Shown piece by piece: positions 48,508 through 58,372 of a stretch of DNA of 64,000 nt. This stretch comes from Rhizobacter sp. AJA081-3 (GTDB taxonomy: Bacteria > Pseudomonadota > Gammaproteobacteria > Burkholderiales > Burkholderiaceae_C). Under the pieces are notes generated by a model. The model was not told the origin of the DNA, did no database searches, and was given only the letters and a program-made list of their open reading frames with translations. The position numbers and the translations under genes were made by a program. The DNA lies in assembly GCF_017795745.1 (NCBI RefSeq), contig NZ_CP059067.1, positions 930,001 to 994,000 on the forward strand, given 5' to 3'. Within the stretch, counting starts at the first letter, position 1. Each line of letters opens with the position of its first letter.

Positions 48508-50079
48508 ATGGCTACCCGTGATTCCCGCGACACGCGCAAGACCCCCGTGCCCGAGAAGCTGGCCGAGGCCAAGCCCCATACGCCGGAAGGCGCGCTGCGC
48601 CATGGCCAGGGCGGCTGCTCGCCATGCGACGGGCCGATCGAGGTGACGCTGTCCGCGCGCCCGCCGGTAGACACCGAGCAGGCAGAGATCAACACGCTGA
48701 TCCGCTACCAGACGCAACTGGCTAGCTTCAACGAGTACAAGAAGTTCATGGACGCGCTGACGAACACGGCACCGAACCAGGTGCCTCCTGCAGCCGAGGC
48801 GTCGGAGGACACCGGTCCCGATCTGCGCCGCGCGGATCCTCGGCAGCGCATGTTCAACCGCTTCGGTAACGGCACAAATCTGTTCAAGATCCACGGCACG
48901 GTGCCCTACGAGTTGCTGCGCTTGGCTACTGAACTGTGGCTGCTGACGCGCTGCGGGCCAGCCTGCAGCGACTTCGCGGAAGACCCGGCCAAGGAGGGAC
49001 TCCTGCTCGCCGATCACTACGCCGCCGATGCGACACGTTGGGGAATCGATGCGGCTGAACTGCAGTCCCGCGTCGAGGAGTACATCGACAAGTTCGTCTC
49101 GCCGGGTGCGGCAACGCCGTACCTGAGCCTGATCGTCAACCAGCTGCTGCCAACGCTGCCTCCACCCGACCGCCTCGGCAATGCCTACCGCGGCCGCTGG
49201 GAGTGCCCGAGCATGATCGAGCTGATCTGGTCTTACTGGCACGAGGAAGGCGCGCAGTGCCAGGCCATGAACGCGATCGCGCTGCGCTTCCAGAACCGCA
49301 AAAGCCGGCCAGGGCGCGACCCGCTGGCCAATCTGGCGATCGACCCGCTGCGCCCGGCGCAGAACCTGCTGTGGGGCTGGGTGGAAGCCTCGTACAAGCG
49401 GCTCACCGTCGAACGCCGCGCCTACGAGTACGACCACCACTACGGCCTGACGCTGCTCGGCAAGGCGGTGCCGCAGCTATTGTCGGCAGACAGTCGCTCG
49501 AAGTTCCTCGAGGCCTTCCACTCGCTGCTGCACATCGCGCACCTGTACTACGTGGAGCGTGCTGACACCACGCGCATCCCCGACGGCTTCCCGCTGCTCA
49601 ACGCGCTGCGCCACGTGCACCTGATCCTGGCCGAGGGCGCGCACAACCAGTACGGCGACCTGCCCTGGACCAGCCGCGTCGAGATGCTGATCGAACAGTG
49701 GTTCTTGGCGCGGCCGGAGATCCGCGAGTTCCTGCGCGGCCGCGCGATGGTGCCCTACCACGAGGCATGGATGGGCCAGGTGGACACGATGAAGAAGCTT
49801 CAGGGCTGGAGCGACGTGACGGTGACGCACTTCCACGAGCTGGCCACCACCGGCGAGGCGGTGCTGCTGTCGGTGCGCCACGGCCCCTGGGCCACCACCA
49901 ATGACCAGGAGGAAGCCAAGACCTGGGCCGACTACTGGCGTCCCGAGATTCAGCGCTACATCTACGCCTACAAGGCCGCCACCGGTGCCGACTTGACGAT
50001 CGAGCCTGTCAATACCGTGATGCCGGCGCGGCTGCTGCAGGCGCGCCTGGCGCGGCAGCAGGCGGCCGTGGCGTACTGA
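48508..50079 (+). CDS. Unknown 523-residue cytoplasmic protein
   Basis: A Lys/Pro-rich N-terminus (to about residue 45, with CSPCDG) is followed by a helical body rich in Trp, Tyr, Arg and His: VPYELLRLATELWLLTRCGP, LIWSYWHEEGAQCQAMNAI, YEYDHHYGLTLLGKAVPQLL, FHSLLHIAHLYYVERAD and YHEAWMGQVDTMKKLQGWSD. No signal or membrane segment, and no family I can name. AAGGAG ribosome site; 28 bp after the HEXXH gene, 23 bp before the GIY-YIG-like gene. Confidence 0.8.
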   Translation: MATRDSRDTRKTPVPEKLAEAKPHTPEGALRHGQGGCSPCDGPIEVTLSARPPVDTEQAEINTLIRYQTQLASFNEYKKFMDALTNTAPNQVPPAAEASEDTGPDLRRADPRQRMFNRFGNGTNLFKIHGTVPYELLRLATELWLLTRCGPACSDFAEDPAKEGLLLADHYAADATRWGIDAAELQSRVEEYIDKFVSPGAATPYLSLIVNQLLPTLPPPDRLGNAYRGRWECPSMIELIWSYWHEEGAQCQAMNAIALRFQNRKSRPGRDPLANLAIDPLRPAQNLLWGWVEASYKRLTVERRAYEYDHHYGLTLLGKAVPQLLSADSRSKFLEAFHSLLHIAHLYYVERADTTRIPDGFPLLNALRHVHLILAEGAHNQYGDLPWTSRVEMLIEQWFLARPEIREFLRGRAMVPYHEAWMGQVDTMKKLQGWSDVTVTHFHELATTGEAVLLSVRHGPWATTNDQEEAKTWADYWRPEIQRYIYAYKAATGADLTIEPVNTVMPARLLQARLARQQAAVAY

Positions 50080-50102
50080 GGTGACGCGGAAGGAGCGGGA
50101 CG

Positions 50103-50954
50103 ATGGACACGTTGCGCGAGGTGGTGATCGACGAGGCGCGCTGGCCGCGGATGTTCGCGAAGTTGCGGCGGGCGGGGATGTATTCGAGTTGTGGGTGCGC
50201 GGGCTGCGGGGGTTGCCAGGCGGCGGCACAGCGCTTCGTGCGGGGTATTGCGCGCGGGGCACGCTACGTCGGAGCCTGGGGTGGTAGACCGCAGGGCGGG
50301 CCGCTGTCCGTGTTCCGCAGCATCCTCGCACCGCGTCCGATGAACGTGCTCGTCGGCGGCGACGCCGCTGCTCCGGCGGTCATCGACATCTCGATTGACC
50401 CGATCGCGCTAGGCGAAGGCGTCGAAGAGCACGAAGATCCCACGTGGCGCGCGGCGATCGCGTCGCGTGCGTGGCGCGCCGGCGCGGCGCCGCGGCTGTC
50501 AGCGATCCCGGAAAAAATTCCGGGCCACCCGCAGAGCAGGTGGCAAGGCCCGGTGTCATTCCTCGACATCTCGCGTGCTGGACCGAACCTCGATCGAGTG
50601 CTGCCGCCGAAACGCGGCCTGTACCTGATCGTCTGGCCGCACGGGGCGTACCTGGGACTGTCCGCGCAGCACAAGGGCATCCAGGCTCGCGTGCTCGACC
50701 ACCTCAAGGAGTACTACGGGTTCAGCTTCGGACCACTCAGCAACGAACAGCGCAGTCAGTTCCGCGTCTACTGGCTCGATATGCACAACCACGGCAAGCC
50801 GGCAATCACCGCAATGGAGCGGTCGTACCTTAACAGCATCATCCGGCGCCCGCTTGCCGAGGAACCCCGGGCCACGCCCGAGCGGCGCGCAGCCTACGGC
50901 CTTATCGGCTTCCGCAACCGCAAGGAGCTGGAGGCCGGGCTCGACACGGCGTGA
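50103..50954 (+). CDS. GIY-YIG-like protein with Cys-rich N-terminus
   Basis: 283 residues. The N-terminal part has a cysteine cluster (SSCGCAGCGGCQ, about residues 29-39) that could bind metal. From residue 172 the sequence reads GLYLIVWPHGAYLGLS, then Arg196 in IQARVLDHL, Glu239 in AMERSYLNS and Asn244: the spacing and order of the GIY-YIG nuclease core (GIY, YIG, Arg, Glu, Asn). Catalytic activity is unproven. It is in the operon between the 523-residue protein and the amidohydrolase. A nuclease role in this setting is unexpected. Confidence 0.72.
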   Translation: MDTLREVVIDEARWPRMFAKLRRAGMYSSCGCAGCGGCQAAAQRFVRGIARGARYVGAWGGRPQGGPLSVFRSILAPRPMNVLVGGDAAAPAVIDISIDPIALGEGVEEHEDPTWRAAIASRAWRAGAAPRLSAIPEKIPGHPQSRWQGPVSFLDISRAGPNLDRVLPPKRGLYLIVWPHGAYLGLSAQHKGIQARVLDHLKEYYGFSFGPLSNEQRSQFRVYWLDMHNHGKPAITAMERSYLNSIIRRPLAEEPRATPERRAAYGLIGFRNRKELEAGLDTA

Positions 50955-50963
50955 CGGCCGCCA

Positions 50964-51749
50964 ATGCTCATCGACTGCCACTGCCACGCCGGCCCCGGCG
51001 ATGGACTCACCGGCCCGTGGGACACGCGCGCCGATCTCGGCGCCTACTTGCGCCGCTGCCGCTCGGCGGGCATCGATCGCAGCGTGGTGTTCGCCGCGCT
51101 GCAGCGCGACTACCGCGCCGGCAACGCCGCGGTGGCTCGCCTGGTCGCACTCGATCCGCAACGCCTCATCGGCTTCGTCTTCCTCGACGCCCGCATGCCA
51201 CGCGAGGCAATGCGCGAGCAGTTGGAACGCTACGTCGGCGGCCAGGGCTTCGCCGGCATCAAGCTGCACCGGCACGACGCTCCGATCTCGCGCGCGGTGT
51301 GCGAACTCGCCGCCGAGTTCGGCGTGCCGGTGCTCTACGACCTCGCCGGCGAGGTGGCCACGCTCGAACTGTTCGCACCCGAGTATCGCGAGGTCGACTT
51401 CATCATCCCCCACCTGGGCAGCTTTGCCGACGACTGGAAGGCGCAGCTGACCCTGATCGACCACCTGCAGCGACACCCCAACGTCTTTGCCGACACCGCC
51501 GGCGTGCGCCGCTTCGACCTGCTCGTCGAAGCGGTGCGCCGCGCCGGCCCGGAGAAGATTCTGTTCGGCTCCGACGGGCCGTGGCTGCACCCGGCCGTCG
51601 AACTGGCGAAGATCCGCGCGATCGGGCTGCCCGATCGGGACTTCGCGCTGATCGGCGGCGGCAATCTGATGCGGCTGCTCAGCCGTCGCGCTGGCCGGGC
51701 GCGGTCTCGCTCTGCCGCCGCTGGCGCTTCTGCAGCGCCCGGTCGGTGA
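50964..51749 (+). CDS. Amidohydrolase-2 family TIM-barrel hydrolase
   Basis: 261 residues. Metal motifs are HxH in LIDCHCHAG, KLHRHD, the His in IPHLGSF and the Asp in LFGSDGPW. The family hydrolyses or decarboxylates small cyclic or aromatic compounds; substrate unknown. The last 20 or so residues (RRAGRARSRSAAAGASAAPG) are the antisense of the next gene's end and are probably not functional. It starts 9 bp after the GIY-YIG-like gene and overlaps the convergent activator gene by 71 bp. Confidence 0.88.
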   Translation: MLIDCHCHAGPGDGLTGPWDTRADLGAYLRRCRSAGIDRSVVFAALQRDYRAGNAAVARLVALDPQRLIGFVFLDARMPREAMREQLERYVGGQGFAGIKLHRHDAPISRAVCELAAEFGVPVLYDLAGEVATLELFAPEYREVDFIIPHLGSFADDWKAQLTLIDHLQRHPNVFADTAGVRRFDLLVEAVRRAGPEKILFGSDGPWLHPAVELAKIRAIGLPDRDFALIGGGNLMRLLSRRAGRARSRSAAAGASAAPGR

Positions 51750-53109
51750 CGCCAAGCCGGCGTGCGGCGCGGCCGACCTGCCCGCCTTCCATCGCTCGCG
51801 CCAGACGGATCGCGATCTCGCCAGCGCGCTCTTCGATGTCCGCGAGGCCGAGACCATCTTCCAGCCAGCGGCGCACGACATCCTCTGCTTCGGCGCCTGC
51901 CGAGACCTCGTCCGCGCTCCCGTATTCGATCAGCCCGGCTTGCACCAGCCAGGCCCGCGGCAGGCAGCCGACAGAGACGGGCCCTTTCTCCGCGCCATGC
52001 GCCGCCGCCGCCCGCCGCATCAGCTGGCGCAGCTCGCGCACGTTGCCGGCAAACGGCGCCGCCTCGAGCAAAGTCTGCATCAGTGCGTCAGGTCCCTCGC
52101 TGCAGCCGCATTCGGCGAGAAAGCGTCGGGCCAATGGGAGGATGTCGCCGCGCCGCTCGCGAAGCGTGGGCAACTGAACCACGCTGGCGGCCATGCGGTA
52201 GTAGAGGTCGGCGCGGAAGCTCCCTTGCGCGACAGCCGCCTCGAGATCGCGATGGGTCGCGCAGACGAGGCGGAAGTCTGCCGCTTGCCAGTGCGTGCCG
52301 CCCACGCTCTTGTACTTGCCTTCCTGCAGCACTCGCAGCAGCTGGGCCTGCACGGCGAGCGGCAGTTCGCCCACCTCGTCAAGAAACAGGGTCCCGCCGT
52401 CGGCAGCCGCCACGGCGCCCCGGCGAGCGCCCACGGCGCCGGTGAAGGAGCCGCGCTCGTGGCCGAACAGTTCGCTGGCCGCCAGCTCGGGCGAGAGCGT
52501 GGTGCAGTCGACGACGACCAGCTCGCCACGGCCACATTGTTCGTCCAGCGTGTGGACGAGGCGCGCGAGCAGTTCCTTGCCTGTGCCGGTTTCCCCCAGA
52601 AGCAGCACCGGGGCGCGCGACCCGTGCGTGGCAAGCACTACCTCGCGCAGTGCGGCACGCCAAGTCGCGCTGTGCCCGCACAAGTTGTCCTGGACTAGCG
52701 GGGTGTCGAGCAATTGCTCGATCCGGGCTTCGCGGCACGCACGTTCGGCAACGGCCGCGAGCATCTCGCCAATCGGCCTGCCGCAACGCAGATCGGTCGC
52801 CGCGCAGGCGAGCACCTCCAGTGCACGCCGCACCGGGGGAACCTCGCAGCACACCAGCACGCGCCCGCCCACGGGCAGCGGTCCGAGGCTGGCCAGCGCC
52901 GCCAAACCTGTCGGATCGACGCGCGAAACCACCATCACATCGACCGGCTGCTGGTCAGCTGTCTCGACGATCTTCAGCTGCTCGTGAGCGCGCGCCGCGG
53001 AACGTGCCGCCTCCCGTTGAGCCGGCGACAGTCGAGCATCGAGCGCGACTCGGAGCCGGTGCTGTGCCTCCACTCGCAGACTCCCGCCCGGCGTTTGGCG
53101 CTTGGACAT
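51679..53109 (-). CDS. Sigma-54-dependent transcriptional activator
   Basis: 476 residues. An N-terminal receiver-like but degenerate region (about 1-130) precedes the AAA+ domain (about 145-385) with Walker A LLGETGTGKE, the sigma-54 contact loop GSFTGA (a variant of GAFTGA), Walker B GGTLFLDEVGELP and the arginine-finger region. The C-terminal Fis-type HTH is EGGQVGRAARRLGVTDRALQKR. The N-terminus lacks a clear phosphoacceptor, so it may respond to a ligand or protein. It converges on the six-gene cluster that has a sigma-54 promoter at 45902, which it very probably controls. Confidence 0.92.
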   Translation of the reverse strand: MSKRQTPGGSLRVEAQHRLRVALDARLSPAQREAARSAARAHEQLKIVETADQQPVDVMVVSRVDPTGLAALASLGPLPVGGRVLVCCEVPPVRRALEVLACAATDLRCGRPIGEMLAAVAERACREARIEQLLDTPLVQDNLCGHSATWRAALREVVLATHGSRAPVLLLGETGTGKELLARLVHTLDEQCGRGELVVVDCTTLSPELAASELFGHERGSFTGAVGARRGAVAAADGGTLFLDEVGELPLAVQAQLLRVLQEGKYKSVGGTHWQAADFRLVCATHRDLEAAVAQGSFRADLYYRMAASVVQLPTLRERRGDILPLARRFLAECGCSEGPDALMQTLLEAAPFAGNVRELRQLMRRAAAAHGAEKGPVSVGCLPRAWLVQAGLIEYGSADEVSAGAEAEDVVRRWLEDGLGLADIEERAGEIAIRLARAMEGGQVGRAARRLGVTDRALQKRQRRQSETAPGQRDG

Positions 53110-53614
53110 CGCGCCTTGCGACGCCGGGAGCGGGATGATGTTGCCGCAACGCAGCGAGGCCCATCCCTAGCGATCGACTTGCAATTCTGCGATGCCGTGC
53201 ACAACGATGCCAGCGTGGGTTCGCGGAAACGCCGATGCAACAGGTTACATCGTTAAGGTGGCGCCTACAGTCACCTTGAAGTCACCTCAACCGCATGGCG
53301 CGAACCTGCGGCCGATGGCACCAGCTTCGGCTTCCACGCTGCCGGCAGATCCAAGCTTCAGTGGGCTGCACATAAGCGAACTGCCGGCGACCATGGTCAA
53401 TCGTGAGTGGGCTCATGGTCTCGCCATGCGGGCGGGCATGGTGAAGCTCGCCACGGCGGATGCAAGGGCTTGTGCGCGATGGCGTTGAACGGCGGTTGGC
53501 GCCAGACCTTGAAGCAGACGGTCGCAGACGACCGCTCCTGGCCGCGAGCCCCTACTCGTCCCCGCCACGAGCCGACTCGTTGGCAGGAGACCGGTACCCG
53601 TCTCCGCGCAACGC
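53110..53614. other. 505-bp region between the activator gene and fumC
   Basis: No convincing gene. The right part is antisense-like, Arg-rich open frame caused by GC bias. The left part (53110-53260) must hold the activator's own promoter on the minus strand; no clear sigma-70 or sigma-54 boxes were recognised, and only a half-site GCGAAC (53299-53304) recalls the cluster's palindromes. Confidence 0.45.
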
Positions 53615-55003
<1,389 letters not shown>

Positions 55004-55074
55004 GCGGTTCGCGCGGGCGTTCGCCAGGTTGTTGCCCAGGGGCGTCGGCCGATTGTGCGCCGCGCTACGGCGGC

Positions 55075-55905
55075 TCAGGTCGTCCAGATGCGCGGCTGCA
55101 CCCCGTCCAGGCCCCAGGCGACGCGACGCCAGCGGTTGCGCACGTCCTTGAACAGCGCCATCAACGGCTCCACGCGTGGCGCCAGTGCACGCAGCACCAC
55201 CACCTCGTCGTGCGGCGCCGTGGCGCCGGCACTGCGCGCGAGTTCGTGGCCTTCGCAGGCGGCGCGCGCAGCGTCGAGCAGCTCGTCACGCCGGGCGTCC
55301 GTCATGGCGTGGCCGGCGGCCAGCCACAGCGTGCCCATCACGCGGTGCCCCGCCAGGCCGAGCGGCGAGTCGAGCAGGCTGTGGTCGTCGGCGGCGATCA
55401 TGCCGCGCTCGAGCCAGCGGCCGGGCAGCTCGATGCTCTGCAGGTAGCGGCCACGCTCGAAGGGCTGGTCGGCGGCCGGCAGGCCGAGCGCGAGCACGTC
55501 CCAGCCGATCGTTTCGGCGCCAGGCTCGAGTTCGAAGCGCAGCAGGTTCTCGCCCTCGCAACCGCTGTAGGCAATGGTCTCCAGCGGCAGCCACTCGAGC
55601 CGCGTGCCGGCCGCCGCGCGCACGCGCAGGCGCTGCACCGCCGCCGCGCCGCTGCTGCGGTAGAAGCGCGCCGCGCCGGGGGTGGTGATCACCGCGTGGG
55701 CGCCTTCGGCCAGCGAGACATCGATGTCCAGCGTGTCGCCGCCCACCATGCCGCCGGGCGGATGCACGAGCACGTGGTGGCAGATGCCCGGGCCTTCCGG
55801 GTACAGGCGCTGCAGCACGCGCAGCGGGCCGTCGTGGCGGTCGTGGGCTTGCGTGGTGTCCCCGTCGCGGCGGTAGTCGAGGGTGAGGTGGCCGTGCCAG
55901 CCCAT
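55075..55905 (-). CDS. ureD: Urease accessory protein UreD, away from the urease operon
   Basis: 276-residue scaffold that joins urease apoprotein to UreF and UreG. Family marks are [67 protein letters not shown] and [13 protein letters not shown]. The ATG at 55905 gives [11 protein letters not shown]. It sits between fumC and an AraC-type gene, about 27 kb from ureA and on the same strand. It is probably still needed for urease activity, so its expression must be matched to a distant operon. Confidence 0.95.
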   Translation of the reverse strand: MGWHGHLTLDYRRDGDTTQAHDRHDGPLRVLQRLYPEGPGICHHVLVHPPGGMVGGDTLDIDVSLAEGAHAVITTPGAARFYRSSGAAAVQRLRVRAAAGTRLEWLPLETIAYSGCEGENLLRFELEPGAETIGWDVLALGLPAADQPFERGRYLQSIELPGRWLERGMIAADDHSLLDSPLGLAGHRVMGTLWLAAGHAMTDARRDELLDAARAACEGHELARSAGATAPHDEVVVLRALAPRVEPLMALFKDVRNRWRRVAWGLDGVQPRIWTT

Positions 55906-55967
55906 GGGCGGTCGAGTTGAAGTGGCCCGGCAGTGTAGCCAGGGCCGCGGCCTGCGCAGAGGCGCCG

Positions 55968-56927
55968 TCAGGCGCCGGCGGCGCCGCGCCGGTAGTCGCT
56001 GGGCGGCAGGCCCAGGTGGCTGCGGAACACGCGGCTGAAGTGCGCCATGTTCGAGAAGCCGAAGTCGAAGGCGATGTCGGTGATCGAGCGGTGCGCCTGC
56101 GTGCGATCGTCGAAGCAGCGGCGGCAGGCCTCGAGCCGGCGCCGCAGGATGTAGCCGGCCACGCCGTCGGGTTCGTCCGCGAAGGCGTTGTAGAGCTGGC
56201 GGCGACTGCAGTTCAGCGCCAGCGCGATGCCGTCCACGGTGAGCTGCGGGTCGCCCAGGTGCTCGCCCACATGCTGCTTGATGCGCTCGCGCAGCGCCTC
56301 GCGCTGCGTCACCGCGGTGCCGATGCCGGCCAGGTCGAGCATCGACAGGTGCACGAGCTGCGTGATCGCGTCGCCCACGCCGCGTGCGCCCGTCTCCGAC
56401 ATGCCGGGCAGCTCGCGGTAGGCGTTGCGCATGGTCTCCAGCGCGATGCGCGCCACGCCACCGCTGCCGCCCAGGCGGCGCGCCATCAGCGGGTCGAGCG
56501 CGATGCCGCGTTCGACGATGCGGTCTTTCGGCACCATCACGATCAGGTGCTCCACGCGCACCGGGTTGGCCACCGCGTAGCTGTCGGTGGTGTCGTAGAT
56601 GCTCCACTGGTCGGGTGTCACCCAGGCCTCGCGGCCCTTCTGCTCGACGCCGGCGCAGCCCACCCAGGGCGCGACGATCTTCAGGTAGCCGACCTCCGAC
56701 TGCCGCACCAGCGACGATGAGCGCATCACGCGGTGGCGGTTCGCCTCCAGGCGCGTCAGCACGACGTCGCCGGCGCGCACGGTGGCCATGCGGCCGTCGA
56801 AGCCGGTGTCGCCGTAGAGGTCGGAATCGAGGCCGTGGAAGAGGCGGTGGATCCAGTCGGTCCAGAACCCCGGGCGCTCTGCGGCCGCGACCTGGTCGGT
56901 GCTCATCGCGCTGACGGGAATGCCCAT
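55968..56927 (-). CDS. AraC-family transcriptional regulator
   Basis: 319 residues. An N-terminal AraC-binding-2 type sensor domain (about 15-200) precedes the C-terminal AraC HTH pair: LTVDGIALALNCSRRQLYNAF and ITDIAFDFGFSNMAHFSRVFRSHLGLPPSDYRRG. The architecture is that of regulators of aromatic or amino-acid breakdown. Divergent from the ABC transporter/aldehyde dehydrogenase genes, which it probably controls from the 238-bp gap between them. The ATG at 56927 has GAGG upstream; an ATG 21 bases later is possible. Confidence 0.93.
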   Translation of the reverse strand: MGIPVSAMSTDQVAAAERPGFWTDWIHRLFHGLDSDLYGDTGFDGRMATVRAGDVVLTRLEANRHRVMRSSSLVRQSEVGYLKIVAPWVGCAGVEQKGREAWVTPDQWSIYDTTDSYAVANPVRVEHLIVMVPKDRIVERGIALDPLMARRLGGSGGVARIALETMRNAYRELPGMSETGARGVGDAITQLVHLSMLDLAGIGTAVTQREALRERIKQHVGEHLGDPQLTVDGIALALNCSRRQLYNAFADEPDGVAGYILRRRLEACRRCFDDRTQAHRSITDIAFDFGFSNMAHFSRVFRSHLGLPPSDYRRGAAGA

Positions 56928-57165
56928 GGGGTGCCTCGCGGGACGGCCTGACGGTGACCGGTCCGGCAGCGTAGCGGCTCGCCGGAGCCCTCTCAAGCCC
57001 CGGGGTGATGGGCGAGGGAAAGCCCTAGCCGGCGTGCACGGATCGTCAAGCGCCGCTGCACGGCGCGCAAAGCCAAGTCGGGCGCGGGTGCGAAGAATCC
57101 GCTCCCGTCAGACACCGTCCACCGGCCGGATCGAGCCGGGTTTCTACCCATCACGGAGACAGACC
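56928..57165. promoter_or_regulatory. Divergent control region, AraC-type gene / ABC transporter
   Basis: The 238-bp gap between the AraC-type gene and the binding-protein gene should hold both promoters and the AraC operator. No clear -10/-35 pair or direct repeat stands out by eye. A CGGAGAC ribosome site precedes the binding-protein ATG. Confidence 0.35.
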
Positions 57166-58359
57166 ATGAGCACTCGCCGCACCGTCGTCCAGGCCCTCGC
57201 CGCCGCCCCTGCCGCGCTGGCCTTTCCCTCGCTCGTGCGCGCCCAGGCCGCGCCGGTGCGAGTGGGTTATGCCATCGCCCGCACCGGCCCGTGGACCACC
57301 GGCGCGCAGGTCAGCCAGGAACCCAACTACCTGCTGTGGGCCGAGCAGCAGAACGCCGCGGGCGGACTGAACGTGAAGGGAACGAAGCGGCCCATCGAGC
57401 TGATCAGCAGCGACGACCAGAGCAACATCGAGACCTGCGTGCGCACCTACGAGAAGCTGATGGGCAGCGACAAGGTCGACCTGGTCCTGCCGCCCTGGGG
57501 CAGCAACGCCAACTTCGCCGTCGCGCCGCTGGCCAACCGCTTCGGCTACCCCTTCCTCGCGCCCACGGCGCTGAGCCGGCGCCTGATCGAGATGAAGCTG
57601 CCGTACTTCTTCCTGATGCTGCAGCAGCCCAAGCCGATGATGGATGCGCTGGTCGACATGCTCAAGGCCAGCGGCGCGAAGAGCGCGGCGGTGATCTACG
57701 TCGACGACCTGTTCGGCCTGGAGAACTACGCGGCGCTGAAGGTGGCGCTGGCCGGCAGCGGCATCAGCCTGGTCGAGGACAAGAGCTACCCGCTGGGCGT
57801 GAAGGACCTCTCGCCGGTGCTGCGCTCGATGAAGGACAAGAACCCCGATGCCTTCATCGGCCTGACCTACCCGCCCGACACCATCCTCGCCAGCAAGCAG
57901 GCCAAGGAGGTCGGCTTCAACCCGAAGTTCTTCTACGCCTCGGTGGGCACAGCCTTCCAGCTCTACCGCAACGTGATGCAGGCCGGCGCCGAAGGCGTGC
58001 TCGGCATGGGCTCGTGGAACGGCAAGACGAGCGCCGGCGCGAAGGCCTACTTCGACGCGCACGTGAAGAAGTTCGGCGCCGCCAAGGAGCCCGACCGCTG
58101 GGCCAGCGGCGCGGCCTGGGCTTCGCTGGAGATCCTGACGGCCGCGGTGGGCAAGGTCGGCCTGGACCGCAAGGCGATCCGCGACTACGTGGCGGGCGGA
58201 GAGCACAACACCATCCTCGGCAAGATCAAGTTCGTCGGCAGCGAGAACGTGGGCACGCCGGGGACGGTGAGCCAGTGGCAGAAGGGCGAGTTCGAGGTGG
58301 TGTGGCCGAAGGCGAATGCCACGGCGCCGCTGGTGCCGCAGAAGCCCGCGTGGGTCTGA
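57166..58359 (+). CDS. Branched-chain-type ABC transporter substrate-binding protein
   Basis: 397-residue periplasmic binding protein of the Leu/Ile/Val-binding (type I) fold. A Tat-like or Sec signal with MSTRRTVVQALAAAPAALAF ends near VRAQA. The mature part begins APVRVGYAIARTGPWTTGAQ and contains LVLPPWGSNANFAVAPL and YVDDLFGLENYA. The ligand is unlikely to be an amino acid given the AraC-type regulator and aldehyde dehydrogenase neighbours; an aromatic acid or similar is more plausible (inference). Confidence 0.92.
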   Translation: MSTRRTVVQALAAAPAALAFPSLVRAQAAPVRVGYAIARTGPWTTGAQVSQEPNYLLWAEQQNAAGGLNVKGTKRPIELISSDDQSNIETCVRTYEKLMGSDKVDLVLPPWGSNANFAVAPLANRFGYPFLAPTALSRRLIEMKLPYFFLMLQQPKPMMDALVDMLKASGAKSAAVIYVDDLFGLENYAALKVALAGSGISLVEDKSYPLGVKDLSPVLRSMKDKNPDAFIGLTYPPDTILASKQAKEVGFNPKFFYASVGTAFQLYRNVMQAGAEGVLGMGSWNGKTSAGAKAYFDAHVKKFGAAKEPDRWASGAAWASLEILTAAVGKVGLDRKAIRDYVAGGEHNTILGKIKFVGSENVGTPGTVSQWQKGEFEVVWPKANATAPLVPQKPAWV

Positions 58360-58372
58360 GGACGCACGGGCC

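Noticed and set aside
53192-53488. A 98-codon plus-strand frame between the activator gene and fumC
   Set aside because: No ribosome site, no domain, and composition unlike real genes nearby.
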